Positions 43,461 to 53,151 of a stretch of 62,153 nt of DNA are shown here, piece by piece. The DNA is from Planctomycetota bacterium (GTDB lineage Bacteria > Planctomycetota > PLA2 > JAEUHO01). How positions within the stretch are numbered: position 1 is the stretch's first letter; each line of letters begins with the position of its first letter. Position numbers and translations under genes: made by a program. The DNA lies in contig JAJDEN010000026.1 of the NCBI GenBank assembly GCA_029259775.1, positions 124,059 to 186,211 on the forward strand. Reading direction: 5' to 3'. The notes under the pieces are model-generated. The model was not told the origin of the DNA. It did not search any database and saw nothing but the letters and a program-made list of their open reading frames with translations.

Positions 43461-45905
43461 GTGGTGGAGACGAAGGACAGCCTGCCTCTTGAGCAGACCG
43501 AGATCCCCGACGAGTTGCCCGGGCTCTGCCTGCGCAGCACGGTGGTCTTCCCGTTCGACGTCGTCTCCGTCCAGCTCGATCGCCCGCGCAGCCTGCGGAT
43601 GATCGACGACAACCCGGGCGACGCGACGCTCGTGGCATGCTTCTTCCCTCGCGATCGGACGGCCGAGCGCACCGACGAGGTGGAGGACTACCACCCGATC
43701 GGCGTCGTCTGCCGCGTCATCCACCGCATGAAGATGCCGAACGAGACCATCCAGGTCGTCTTCCAGGGCCTGCGCCGGGTGCGCTTGGACGAGGTCGTGG
43801 GCATCCAGCCGTACTACCGCTTCAAGGTCTCCCCCGTGGACTCGCGCGAGCCGCGCGGCCACGACATCGATGGCCTCATCTACCGCAGCATGGAGATGGT
43901 CGACGAGCTCGTGAAGGCCGAGGGCGGCTACCCGCCGGAGATGGTCAACATCCTGCGCATGAACATCGCGGGAGCCGGCCGCTTCGCCGATCTCATCGGC
44001 GCGCACGTCAACCTGACGCTCGACGTGAAGACGGGCATCTGCGCTTCCGACGACGTGCGCGAGCGCCTGCACATCGTCGAAGACGCCCTGCAGGAGTCCC
44101 TCGCCTCGCAGCAGGTCGAGCAGGAGGTCGCGCAGAAGGTGAAGGTCGACATCGGCCGGCGCCAGCGCGAGCACCTGCTGCGCACCCAGCTGAAGACGAT
44201 CCGCAAGGAACTCGGCATCGAGGGTGACTCCGAGGCCGAGATCCTCGAGCTGCGCGACGCGATCGCCGAGGCGGAGCTGCCGGAGGAGGTCGAAGCCTCG
44301 GCCCTGCGCGAGGTCGAGCGCCTCGCCGCGATGCCGCCTGCCGCCGCCGAGTTCCACGTCCTACGCACCTACCTCGGCTGGATCCTCGATCTGCCCTGGA
44401 ACCTCGAGGATCGCAAGGCGATCAGCCTCAAGGCCGCGCGGCGGATCCTCGATCGGGACCACTACGGCCTGCAGGACGTGAAGGAACGCATCCTCGAGTT
44501 CCTCGCCATCCGCCTGCTGAAGAACGATCCGCGCAGCCCCGTCCTGTGCCTCTCGGGGCCGCCCGGCGTGGGCAAGACCAGCCTGGGCAAGAGCATCGCC
44601 GAGGCCACCGGGCGCGCCTTCGTGCGCGTCTCGGTCGGCGGTCTGCGTGACGAGGCCGAGGTCAAGGGCCACCGGCGCACGTACGTCGGCGCCATGCCCG
44701 GCAAGATCATCCAGGCGCTCAAGCGGGCAGGCGCGCGCGACTGCGTCTTCGTCATCGACGAGATCGACAAGATGGGCTCGGACGCGCGCGGCGACCCGTC
44801 GAGCGCGATGCTCGAGGTCCTCGACCCCGAGCAGAACGACACCTACGTCGACCACTACCTCGATCTGCCCTTCGATCTCTCGCGCGTGTTCTTCCTGTGC
44901 ACGGCGAACGTGCTGGAGGCGATCCCCGGCCCGCTGCGCGACCGCATGGAGGTCGTGCAGCTCGCCGGCTACACTCGCCACGAGAAGCTCCACATCGCTC
45001 GCAAGCACCTGCTACCCCGCGTGTTGGAGGAGAACGGCCTGACCGCCAAGCAACTCGTCTTCACGGACGCGGGCCTGCGTGCGCTGATCGATGGCTACAC
45101 GCGCGAAGCGGGCGTGCGCAGCTTGCGGCGTGAGATCGGCCGCATCTGCCGACGCCGTGCGCTCGAGGTGGCCGAGGGTGACGCGTCGAGCGAGAAGGGC
45201 GCGCGCATCGACGACAAGGCCGTGGAGCGCTTGCTCGGCCCGCGCCGATTCGAGGACACGGCGCGCTTCCGTGATCCGGCTGTCGGCGTCACGGCGGGCC
45301 TTGCTTGGACGCCGTTCGGCGGCGACATGCTGTTCTTCGAGGCTTCGCTCGTGCCCGGCAAGGGCGCGATCAAGATCACCGGCCAGCTCGGTGACGTGAT
45401 GCGCGAGAGTGCGGAGACGGCCTTCTCCTTCGTGCAGTCGATCTCCAAGGAACTCGACATCGACCCCGACGTGATTCGCCGCCACGACATCCACCTGCAT
45501 GTGCCGGAAGGCGCGACGCCCAAGGACGGACCGAGTGCCGGCGTCACCATCGCTTCCTGCCTCGCGAGTCTGTTGAGCGGCAAGCCGGCGCGCGCCGATC
45601 TCGCCATGACGGGCGAGGTGACGCTCAAGGGGCGTGTGCTTCCCGTCGGCGGCATCAAGGAGAAGCTGCTGGCCGCGCATCGAGCGGGCATGCGGCAGGT
45701 CCTGCTGCCCGACGCGAACCGCAAGGACGTCGACGAGATCCCGGAGGAAGTGCGCGACGAGCTCGACATCCGGTTCACGAAGAGCGCGCGTGAGAACATC
45801 GACGCCGCCCTCTTGGGGATCTTCCTCCCCCAGGACGGCGATGAGACGCCGCCGCTGCCGATCGACCTCGACGACGCCCGCCCCGACCGACCGCAGGCAC
45901 GCTGA
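43461..45905 (+). CDS. lon: ATP-dependent protease Lon
   Basis: An 814-residue Lon serine protease of normal length. The N-terminal substrate domain ([20 protein letters not shown]) leads to the AAA+ module with Walker [15 protein letters not shown] and Walker [11 protein letters not shown]. The protease has the catalytic Ser in PKDGPSAG and Lys in [14 protein letters not shown]. Adjacent in-frame GTG codons at 43461 and 43464 are both possible starts, with AGGA at 43452. It degrades misfolded and regulatory proteins, in keeping with the chaperone genes elsewhere in the window. No CIRCE element seen upstream. Confidence 0.96.
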   Translation: MVETKDSLPLEQTEIPDELPGLCLRSTVVFPFDVVSVQLDRPRSLRMIDDNPGDATLVACFFPRDRTAERTDEVEDYHPIGVVCRVIHRMKMPNETIQVVFQGLRRVRLDEVVGIQPYYRFKVSPVDSREPRGHDIDGLIYRSMEMVDELVKAEGGYPPEMVNILRMNIAGAGRFADLIGAHVNLTLDVKTGICASDDVRERLHIVEDALQESLASQQVEQEVAQKVKVDIGRRQREHLLRTQLKTIRKELGIEGDSEAEILELRDAIAEAELPEEVEASALREVERLAAMPPAAAEFHVLRTYLGWILDLPWNLEDRKAISLKAARRILDRDHYGLQDVKERILEFLAIRLLKNDPRSPVLCLSGPPGVGKTSLGKSIAEATGRAFVRVSVGGLRDEAEVKGHRRTYVGAMPGKIIQALKRAGARDCVFVIDEIDKMGSDARGDPSSAMLEVLDPEQNDTYVDHYLDLPFDLSRVFFLCTANVLEAIPGPLRDRMEVVQLAGYTRHEKLHIARKHLLPRVLEENGLTAKQLVFTDAGLRALIDGYTREAGVRSLRREIGRICRRRALEVAEGDASSEKGARIDDKAVERLLGPRRFEDTARFRDPAVGVTAGLAWTPFGGDMLFFEASLVPGKGAIKITGQLGDVMRESAETAFSFVQSISKELDIDPDVIRRHDIHLHVPEGATPKDGPSAGVTIASCLASLLSGKPARADLAMTGEVTLKGRVLPVGGIKEKLLAAHRAGMRQVLLPDANRKDVDEIPEEVRDELDIRFTKSARENIDAALLGIFLPQDGDETPPLPIDLDDARPDRPQAR

Positions 45906-46003
45906 GTCCAAGCCCACTCAGGGGCCCCGCTGGACGGCCATCGCCCGCCCCGGGATGATTCCTAGGGCCGGAACGTTCACCTTCCGGTCCCGGAGATGAC
46001 GCT

Positions 46004-48001
46004 GTGCCGCGCACCCTGCCGATCCTGCTGCTCGCCTTCCTTCTCGGGATGCTCACGACCTTCGCGGGGTGCGGCGACGGCGACGGAGATGATCGCGACG
46101 GTGGTGCGTCCGAGCCGATCGTCGACGATCGGTACGCCAAGGCCGGACCGACCAGCATCCGCTTCACCGACATCACGGGGAAGGCCGCGCTCGGCGGCGT
46201 GAACCATTCCGGTCGCGAGGGCGTGAAGGAGTTCCTCATCGAGGCCGTCGGGCCCGGCGCCGCCTGGGTGGACTACGACGGCGACGGCTTGCTGGACGTC
46301 TACATCCCCGACGGGGACGTGTTCAGCAACTACGAACTGATCCAGGTCGAACTCGCCGGCGGCAAGCGCACGCGGCCCCTCCTAAGGACCCCCGGCGCGC
46401 GCAAGGAGGTCTACCTGGATGGTCTCTGGCGCAACAAGGGCGACGGGACGTTCGAGGACGTCACCGAGAAGGCGGGCATCCACGAGGAGCGCTGGTCCTT
46501 CGGCGCGACGGCGTTCGACTTCGACGCAGACGGCGATCAGGACATCTTCGTCAGCAACTTCGGGCCGAACACCTTCTGGCGCAACGAGGGCGACGGCACC
46601 TTCGTGGACATCGCCGCGCAGGTCGGCGTCCAAGGCGATCCCGGGACTTGGAGCACGGCTGCCGCGGTCGGCGATATCGATGGCGACGGCCGCCTCGACA
46701 TCTACGTGGCGGCGTACTCGGATCCGGCTGCCGAGGTCGAGCGCATGCGGTTCAAACAGGCGCATCCGATCGGCACGCCTGTGTCCGCCATCAGTGGTCG
46801 CGACTGCCGCTGGCGCGGCATCCCGGCCTACTGCGGCCCGATCGGCCTCAAAGGCCAGCACGACACCCTCTACCGGCAGGAAGAGGACGGTACCTTCAAG
46901 GACATGACGGACGCGTGGGGCGTCCGGCCGCGGGTCGGCAAGTACGCCTTCACCTGCCTCATGTTCGACTTCAACGAGGACGGCCTGCAGGACATCTACG
47001 TCGCCAACGACTCCGAAGAGAACTTCATGTGGCAGCAGGAGCGCACGAAGAGCGGCGGCATTCGCTTCCGGGACACGTCGGACACGCTCGGCATCAAGGT
47101 CGGCAACAACGTCAGCGCCCAGGCCAGCATGGGCATGTCCGTGGCGGACATCGACCGCGATGGTCGGCTCGACATCTTCGTGACCAACTTCAGCCACGAC
47201 TACAACAACATGTACATCGCCAAGCGGGTGGGGGGGACGGGCCCCGTCTACTTCAAGGACCGCGGCATGCAGACCATGGGGCAGCAGGTCTACTACGACC
47301 TCTCGTGGGGCTGCGGCTGGTACGACTTCGACAACGACGGCGACCTCGACCTCTACGTCGCCAATGGCCACGTCTACAAGGAGATCGACCTCTTCGAGAA
47401 GACCGGCGCGAGCTTTGCGCAGCTCAACGCGCTCTTCGAGTGCATGGAGCCCGGTCGGCTCGGGTTCCGCGAGATCGGCACCAAGGCCCAGCGCCACGCG
47501 GCGAAGGGCGCGAATACGGACGACCTGTTCGCCGGCGACGGCATGGCCGTCGAGGCCTGCTCCCGCCAGGCGGCCTTCGCTGACTTCAACAACGACGGCC
47601 GCATCGACATCCTCGTGCAGAACATGAACACGAAGCCGACCATGCTGCTCAACGAGTCGCAGACCGGCCCCACGGCCCAGTGGCTGAAGCTCAGCCTTTC
47701 GCAGGCCGGCGGCAACCGGGATGGGCTCGGCGCCCTCGTGGACGTCCGGATCGGCACCGGAACTGCCGCCATAGCCCATCGAATGGCGGTTGTGAGGCAG
47801 CGCTCGTTCCTGGGCTGCGATGATCCGCGTCTCCACGTAGGCCTCGGCCGCGAGGGGTCCTGCGACGTCACGGTCACCTGGCCTGGCACCGAGCGGGCCA
47901 CCACCGAGTTCAGGGGCCTGGCGGCCGGCAAGCACTGGGTCCTTGACCGCGAGACCGGCAAGGCTCGGGAACTCGCCCTGCCCACGTTCGACGTCAAATG
48001 A
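46004..48001 (+). CDS. FG-GAP / UnbV-type (CRTAC1-like) repeat lipoprotein
   Basis: A 665-residue lipoprotein (lipobox FAGC, Cys23). It carries seven or more Ca-binding beta-propeller repeats (DYDGDGLLDVYIPDG, DFDADGDQDIFVSN, DIDGDGRLDIYVA, DFNEDGLQDIYVAND, DIDRDGRLDIFVTN, DFDNDGDLDLYVANG, DFNNDGRIDILVQN). The C-terminal UnbV/ASPIC domain has VRQRSFLGCDDPRLHVGLG and VTVTWPG. It is the second such gene in the window but lacks the long helical N-terminal part of the first. GTG start 46004 with GGAG shortly upstream. Confidence 0.92.
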   Translation: MPRTLPILLLAFLLGMLTTFAGCGDGDGDDRDGGASEPIVDDRYAKAGPTSIRFTDITGKAALGGVNHSGREGVKEFLIEAVGPGAAWVDYDGDGLLDVYIPDGDVFSNYELIQVELAGGKRTRPLLRTPGARKEVYLDGLWRNKGDGTFEDVTEKAGIHEERWSFGATAFDFDADGDQDIFVSNFGPNTFWRNEGDGTFVDIAAQVGVQGDPGTWSTAAAVGDIDGDGRLDIYVAAYSDPAAEVERMRFKQAHPIGTPVSAISGRDCRWRGIPAYCGPIGLKGQHDTLYRQEEDGTFKDMTDAWGVRPRVGKYAFTCLMFDFNEDGLQDIYVANDSEENFMWQQERTKSGGIRFRDTSDTLGIKVGNNVSAQASMGMSVADIDRDGRLDIFVTNFSHDYNNMYIAKRVGGTGPVYFKDRGMQTMGQQVYYDLSWGCGWYDFDNDGDLDLYVANGHVYKEIDLFEKTGASFAQLNALFECMEPGRLGFREIGTKAQRHAAKGANTDDLFAGDGMAVEACSRQAAFADFNNDGRIDILVQNMNTKPTMLLNESQTGPTAQWLKLSLSQAGGNRDGLGALVDVRIGTGTAAIAHRMAVVRQRSFLGCDDPRLHVGLGREGSCDVTVTWPGTERATTEFRGLAAGKHWVLDRETGKARELALPTFDVK

Positions 48002-48011
48002 CCCCCGGGCA

Positions 48012-48036
48012 CGATGATTGCAGATTGCAATCATCG
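48012..48036. terminator. Perfect 11-bp inverted repeat, terminator or operator
   Basis: CGATGATTGCA-GAT-TGCAATCATCG lies 10 bp after the stop of the FG-GAP gene and 190 bp before nuoA. It is AT-rich relative to its surroundings. There is no T run after it. It could terminate the upstream transcript or bind a dimeric regulator ahead of the nuo operon. Confidence 0.5.
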
Positions 48037-48227
48037 CTTCCTGGCGCCCCTGGGATGACCTGACGGGCAACCGGGCCGGTCCGGCGGTCGACCGCGCGCC
48101 GAACCGCCCGTAGCCGCCGACCCAGAGAAGCGTGTTCCGGCCTCCCAAGCAGCAGGGATTCGATCGCAACCTGAGGCCCCCCGCGTTTGAATGTCGCGGC
48201 CTACGCCCCAGGCTGTGAGGAGACGCG

Positions 48228-48641
48228 GTGAGCTCACTCCAGGATCTGCTCCACCCTGCCAACTGCACGTTGGCCGGCATCGTGGATTACGTCCCGGTTC
48301 TTGTCATGTTGGTGTTCGCGATCGTGTTCGCGGCACTCAACCTGGTCCTGAGCTTCGTGCTCGGCCAGAAGGGCGAGACGAACCCCGTGAAGGAAGCCGC
48401 CTACGAGTGCGGCATGCCGCCGATCACGGACGCCCACCAGCGCTTCAGCGTGAAGTTCTATCTGGTCGCGATCCTGTTCGTGCTCTTCGACATCGAGGTC
48501 GTCTTCCTCTACCCCTGGGCGGTCCAGTTCCAGGCGCTGCCGGCGTTCATGTTCGTCGAGATGCTGCTCTTCATCGGCATCCTGTTCATCGGGTGGTGGT
48601 ACGTGGTCCGCAAGGGCGCCGTGGACTGGGCGAACGAGTAG
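48228..48641 (+). CDS. nuoA: NADH-quinone oxidoreductase subunit A
   Basis: A 137-residue membrane subunit of complex I with three hydrophobic helices. The conserved loop [11 protein letters not shown] is present, with [13 protein letters not shown] in the second helix. The start is GTG at 48228 with GAGGAGA at 48217-48223. First gene of the nuoA-N operon; the promoter must lie in the 226 bp before it. Confidence 0.95.
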   Translation: MSSLQDLLHPANCTLAGIVDYVPVLVMLVFAIVFAALNLVLSFVLGQKGETNPVKEAAYECGMPPITDAHQRFSVKFYLVAILFVLFDIEVVFLYPWAVQFQALPAFMFVEMLLFIGILFIGWWYVVRKGAVDWANE

Positions 48642-48684
48642 CGCACGACACGTCGAGTGCATCAGCAGGAAGCAGGGAGCAGCG

Positions 48685-49365
48685 ATGAGCGAGGTCACAC
48701 AGACCCAGATCACCGACATGGTGGAGGCGAGCGGAAGCTCCGAGTGCTCCATCCTCCTCAGCACGGTCAAGTCGCTCGCGAACTGGTCGCGCAAGCACAG
48801 CGTCTGGCCGCTGCCGCTGGGCCTCTCGTGCTGCGGCATCGAGTTCATGGCGACGGCCGCGAACCGGTATGACATGGCGCGCTTCGGCATGGAGGTCGCA
48901 CGCTTCTCGCCCCGCCAGGCCGACCTGCTGCTGGTCGCCGGCACGCTGACCTACAAGATGGCGCAGGTCATGACGCGCCTCTACGACCAGATGGCGGAGC
49001 CCAAGTGGGTCATCTCGATGGGCGCCTGCGCCTCCTCGGGCGGCATGTACCGCTCGTACCCGGTCGTCCAGGGCATCGACGAATTCATCCCGGTCGACTT
49101 CTACATCTCGGGCTGCCCGCCGCGGCCCGACTCGGTGCTCAACGTGCTGATGAAGCTGCAGGACAAGATCGATCGCGACCGCTCCTACGAGCTCACGCTC
49201 GCCTCGCCGGACGCGCCCTCGCCGCTGCGGGTGGACGAGATCGCCGTCCTGCCGGGCAAGCGCCATGGCCCGCCCGTCGCGCTGGCCACGGACGGCGAGC
49301 GCTACGTGAAGCAGGGCCCGCAGAAGATCATGGCCCGTGGCGTGAAGCCCCAGGAAGGCCGTTGA
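48685..49365 (+). CDS. nuoB: NADH-quinone oxidoreductase subunit B
   Basis: A 226-residue subunit holding cluster N2. It has the paired SCCGIEFM, the later [11 protein letters not shown] and [10 protein letters not shown], which supply the four cysteine ligands. The C-terminus carries an extension of about 50 residues beyond the usual end. Starts at ATG 48685 and overlaps nuoC by one base (TGATG). Confidence 0.96.
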   Translation: MSEVTQTQITDMVEASGSSECSILLSTVKSLANWSRKHSVWPLPLGLSCCGIEFMATAANRYDMARFGMEVARFSPRQADLLLVAGTLTYKMAQVMTRLYDQMAEPKWVISMGACASSGGMYRSYPVVQGIDEFIPVDFYISGCPPRPDSVLNVLMKLQDKIDRDRSYELTLASPDAPSPLRVDEIAVLPGKRHGPPVALATDGERYVKQGPQKIMARGVKPQEGR

Positions 49366-49880
49366 TGAGCAAGGTCACGACCAGTTGCATGAAGTACACG
49401 GACGACGCGCCCGAGGGCGTCTCCGAGGCGGCCCAAAGCGCGCTCGCCCCGTTGGACGTGAGGTGGTCCGAACACCCCGAGCTGGGCGGCTGGCCCGGCT
49501 GCCTCGTCGAGACGGTGCGCTTTGCCGAAGCCTGCGCCGCGCTTCGTGACTCCGCCGGATTCGACATGCTCGTGGATCACACGGCGGTCGATTACCCCGA
49601 TCGCAAGCCCGAGCGCTTCACGGTGCTCGCGCTCCTGATGAACATGACGACGCAGGAGCGTCTGATGGTCCGGTGTCGCGTGGCCGACGGCGCCTCGGTA
49701 CCGACGCTCTGCGATCTGTGGAAGTCGGCGGACTGGGCCGAGCGCGAGACCTTCGACATGTTCGGGATCCCCTTCGAGGGCCACCCCGACCTGACCCGCA
49801 TCTACATGCCCCAGGACTTCGACGGCTGGCCGCTCCGCCGCGACTTCCCGATGCAGGGCCACAACCGGTTCCGGGACTAG
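49365..49880 (+). CDS. nuoC: NADH-quinone oxidoreductase subunit C
   Basis: A 171-residue subunit of the peripheral arm. The family block [20 protein letters not shown], with [15 protein letters not shown], is present. It starts at ATG 49365 overlapping nuoB and is separate from nuoD, unlike the fused nuoCD of enterobacteria. Confidence 0.94.
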   Translation: MSKVTTSCMKYTDDAPEGVSEAAQSALAPLDVRWSEHPELGGWPGCLVETVRFAEACAALRDSAGFDMLVDHTAVDYPDRKPERFTVLALLMNMTTQERLMVRCRVADGASVPTLCDLWKSADWAERETFDMFGIPFEGHPDLTRIYMPQDFDGWPLRRDFPMQGHNRFRD

Positions 49881-49883
49881 ACG

Positions 49884-51185
49884 ATGAGCACCGACCAGAC
49901 GACCCGCGATGCGACCCCGGAGGCGACCCCGGATGCGCCGCCTGCGCCCACGGGCGAGAACCCCGAGTTCTCCACAGCCCCGTTCGACACGGACATCCGC
50001 CTCGACGCCGGGGAGGACCCGGGCGAGCGCATGGTCCTCAACATGGGCCCGCAGCACCCGTCCACCCACGGCGTGCTCCGCCTCCTGCTCGAGGTCGATG
50101 GCGAGCGCGTCCACCGCGTCGTGCCGGACGTCGGCTACCTGCACCGCGGCAAGGAGAAGATCGGCGAGACGCTCGGCTACCACCGCTACATCCCGTACAC
50201 CGACCGCCTCGACTACCTCGCGCCGCTGGCCAACAACTGCTCGGCGACCTGGGCCTTCGAGAAGGTCTGCGGGATCCAGGCGCCCCAGCGCGCCCAGGCC
50301 ATCCGCACGGTCTGCTGCGAGCTCGCGCGCATCTCCGCTCACCTCCTGGGCCTCGGCGCGTACGGCATGGACATCGGCGCGATGACGGTGTTCCTCTACA
50401 CGTTCTCCGAGCGCGAGAACCTCTACAACTTCTTCGAGCACCTCACGGGTGCCAGGTTCACGACGACCTACACCCGCATCGGCGGCGTCGCCCGCGACGC
50501 GGACGACGAGTGGCTGCGCGGCGTGCGCGACTTCTGCGACGGGTTCGGCAAGAAGGTCGACACCTGGGAGAACCTGCTCACCAACAACCGCATCTGGCGC
50601 ATCCGCAACGAGGGTGTCGGCGTCATCCCGCGGGACATGGCGATCAGCTACGGCCTCACCGGCCCCGTGCTGCGGGGCAGCGGCGTCGGCTACGACGTTC
50701 GCAAGGACCGTCCCTACGGCCTGTACGCCGACGTCGACTTCGACGTGCCCGTCGGCCAGCACGGCGACTGCTACGACCGCTACCTGGTCCGCATCGAGGA
50801 GATGCGTCAGTCCGCGCGCATCTGCGTGCAGATCATCGACAAGATGACCCCGGGGCCGATCCTCGCGGACGAGCCCAAGTTCGTGCTGCCCGACAAGCAG
50901 GGCGTCATGACGGGCATGGAACAGCTCATCCACCAGTTCATGCTGATCACCGGCGAGATGGACACGCCCAAGGGCGAGGTCCACTCCCACAGCGAGAACC
51001 CGAAGGGTGAGGCCGGCTACATCATCCGCTCCGAGGGTGGCGCGGCGCCGTGGCGGATGAAGTACCGCGCGCCGTCGTTCGTGAACCTGCAGGTGCTCAA
51101 GGACATCGTCCCGGGCCATCTGCTCGCGGACATCGTCGCGATCCTCGGTTCGATCGATTTCGTGATGGGAGAGTGCGACAAGTGA
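49884..51185 (+). CDS. nuoD: NADH-quinone oxidoreductase subunit D
   Basis: A 433-residue subunit that helps form the quinone site. An N-terminal Pro/Thr-rich stretch of about 45 residues precedes NMGPQHPSTHGVLRLLLEVDGE. Later blocks are GYLHRGKEKIGE, YTDRLDYLAPLANN and GSIDFVMGECDK at the end. The three-base gap to nuoC and the GTGA overlap with nuoE show tight coupling. Confidence 0.95.
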   Translation: MSTDQTTRDATPEATPDAPPAPTGENPEFSTAPFDTDIRLDAGEDPGERMVLNMGPQHPSTHGVLRLLLEVDGERVHRVVPDVGYLHRGKEKIGETLGYHRYIPYTDRLDYLAPLANNCSATWAFEKVCGIQAPQRAQAIRTVCCELARISAHLLGLGAYGMDIGAMTVFLYTFSERENLYNFFEHLTGARFTTTYTRIGGVARDADDEWLRGVRDFCDGFGKKVDTWENLLTNNRIWRIRNEGVGVIPRDMAISYGLTGPVLRGSGVGYDVRKDRPYGLYADVDFDVPVGQHGDCYDRYLVRIEEMRQSARICVQIIDKMTPGPILADEPKFVLPDKQGVMTGMEQLIHQFMLITGEMDTPKGEVHSHSENPKGEAGYIIRSEGGAAPWRMKYRAPSFVNLQVLKDIVPGHLLADIVAILGSIDFVMGECDK

Positions 51186-51718
51186 GCGTTCCGCCCGAAA
51201 GCACAGCGTCCGTCCTGCCTCAGGCGGCCCCGCCCGAGGCGGTGGCCTTCCCGCCGAAGGAACTCAAGAAGGAGTGCGAGGACATCCTCTCGCGCTATCC
51301 GACCCGCATGGCGGCCTGCCTGCCCGTGCTCCTGCTCGCGCAGCAGCACTACGGCGGCTGGATCAGCCCGGAGGTCGAGGCCGGCGTCGCGAGCTACCTC
51401 GAGGTCTCCGACAGCCACATCCGCGGCCTGCTGACGTTCTACGCCATGTACAACACGAAGCCGGCCGGCCGCCACGAGGTGTGGGTCTGCCGCACGCTCA
51501 CGTGCTGGCTGCGCGGCGCCGAGAAGCTGCGCCAGACCGCGCTCGACACCGCCGGTGTCGCGACCTGCGGCACCGAGAGCGACGACGGCAAGTTCCTCAT
51601 CAAGAACATGGAGTGCTTGGGCCTCTGCGAGGTCGCGCCGGCGGTCTTCATCGATGGCCAGCCGCATGTGAATGTCACCCCCGAGAAGCTCACCGAGCTC
51701 ATGGAGGCGTGCGACTAG
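51182..51718 (+). CDS. nuoE: NADH-quinone oxidoreductase subunit E
   Basis: A 178-residue NADH-module subunit with a thioredoxin-like fold and the [2Fe-2S] cluster N1a. Cysteines follow the family pattern: CRTLTCWLRG and later CLGLCEVAP. Starts at GTG 51182 inside the nuoD stop. Confidence 0.94.
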   Translation: MSVPPESTASVLPQAAPPEAVAFPPKELKKECEDILSRYPTRMAACLPVLLLAQQHYGGWISPEVEAGVASYLEVSDSHIRGLLTFYAMYNTKPAGRHEVWVCRTLTCWLRGAEKLRQTALDTAGVATCGTESDDGKFLIKNMECLGLCEVAPAVFIDGQPHVNVTPEKLTELMEACD

Positions 51719-51720
51719 CC

Positions 51721-53151
51721 ATGGCAGCCAAGAAGTCAGCATCCAAGAAGTCAGCATCCAAGAAGTCATCCCCGAAGCGGGGCGACGACGGCCGCTACCC
51801 CGAGACCAAGATCCTCTCCGCGTTGTTCGACGTGAAGGACGGCTGGAAGCTCGCGGTGGCCAAGAAGCACGGCGCCTACAAGAACCTCGAGAAGGCGTTG
51901 AAGTCGATGAGCCCCGCCGAGGTCATCGACGAGGTCAAGACGAGCCGCGTGCGCGGTCGCGGGGGCGCCGGCTTCCCCACCGGCGTGAAGTGGAGCTTCG
52001 TCCCGACCGAGACGGACAAGCCCAAGTACCTCGTCCTCAACGCCGACGAGAGCGAGCCGGGCACGTTCAAGGATCGCTGGCTCATGGAGCTGGACCCGCA
52101 CCTCGTCCTCGAGGGCTGCCTGCTGTGCGCGTACGCCACCGGCGTCTCCACGATCTACATCTACGTCCGCGGCGAGTACCCGCTGTCGCAGGAGCGCCTC
52201 TGGGGCGCGATCCACGAGGCCCGCAAGGCCGGCCTCCTGGGCGACAAGATCATGGGCACGGACTTCTCGTGCGAGGCGTACGTCCACACGGGCGCGGGCG
52301 CCTACATCTGCGGCGAAGAGACGGGCATGCTCGAGTCGCTCGAGGGCAAGCGCGGCCACCCGCGGATCAAGCCGCCCTTCCCCGCGGTCGAGGGCGCCTT
52401 CGGCTGCCCGACGGTCATCAACAACGTCGAGACCCTCGCGCACGTGCCCTCGATCATCGAGCACGGCGGCCAGTGGTTCGCGGACATGGGCATCGCGCCC
52501 GACCCGGACAACCCGCGCGCGCTCGGCTCGTCCGGCACCAAGCTGATGGGCCTCTCCGGCGACATCAAGACGCCCGGCTGCTGGGAGTTCGAGTTCGGCA
52601 TCACCGTCCGTGAGCTCATCGAGCAGTACGGCGGCGGCGCGCTCGAAGGCCGCACCATCAAGGCGGTCATCCCGGGCGGGTTGTCCATGCCGGTCCTCAC
52701 AGCGGACGAGTTGGATGTCCCCATGGGATTCGATGCGCTCGTCAAGGTCGGCTCCGGCCTCGGCACGGGCACCGCGATCGTCATGGACGACGCCTGCGAC
52801 ATGGTCGAGGCCTGCGAGAACATCGCGCACTTCTTCGCCGATGAGTCCTGCGGGCAGTGCACGCCGTGCCGCGAGGGCTGCCACTGGATGGAGAAGATCT
52901 TCACCCGCATCAAGGCGGGCGACGGCACGCCGGCGGATCTCGATCTTCTGGAACGCCTCTTCATCAACATCGAAGGGCGCACGATCTGCGCGCTGGCCGA
53001 CGCCGCCGTCTGGCCCCTGCGCTCGATCCTGCGCAAGTTCCGCCACGAGTTCCTCGCGAAGATGCCGGGTCACACGGATCCTCACGAGAAGGATCCCCAT
53101 GCCGAGGACCCCAAGGCCTCCTCCGAGCCCGCCGCTGTGGGAGCGAACTGA
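51721..53151 (+). CDS. nuoF: NADH-quinone oxidoreductase subunit F, Lys/Ser-rich N-terminus
   Basis: A 476-residue NADH-oxidising subunit binding FMN and cluster N3. The signatures are RGRGGAGFPTGVKWSF, NADESEPGTFKD, GAGAYICGEETGMLESLEG and the cluster motif ESCGQCTPCREG. The first ~20 residues are an added Lys/Ser run (KKSASKKSASKKSSPK) from a 15-bp tandem repeat (51728-51770). It starts two bases after nuoE and overlaps nuoG by one base. Confidence 0.96.
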   Translation: MAAKKSASKKSASKKSSPKRGDDGRYPETKILSALFDVKDGWKLAVAKKHGAYKNLEKALKSMSPAEVIDEVKTSRVRGRGGAGFPTGVKWSFVPTETDKPKYLVLNADESEPGTFKDRWLMELDPHLVLEGCLLCAYATGVSTIYIYVRGEYPLSQERLWGAIHEARKAGLLGDKIMGTDFSCEAYVHTGAGAYICGEETGMLESLEGKRGHPRIKPPFPAVEGAFGCPTVINNVETLAHVPSIIEHGGQWFADMGIAPDPDNPRALGSSGTKLMGLSGDIKTPGCWEFEFGITVRELIEQYGGGALEGRTIKAVIPGGLSMPVLTADELDVPMGFDALVKVGSGLGTGTAIVMDDACDMVEACENIAHFFADESCGQCTPCREGCHWMEKIFTRIKAGDGTPADLDLLERLFINIEGRTICALADAAVWPLRSILRKFRHEFLAKMPGHTDPHEKDPHAEDPKASSEPAAVGAN

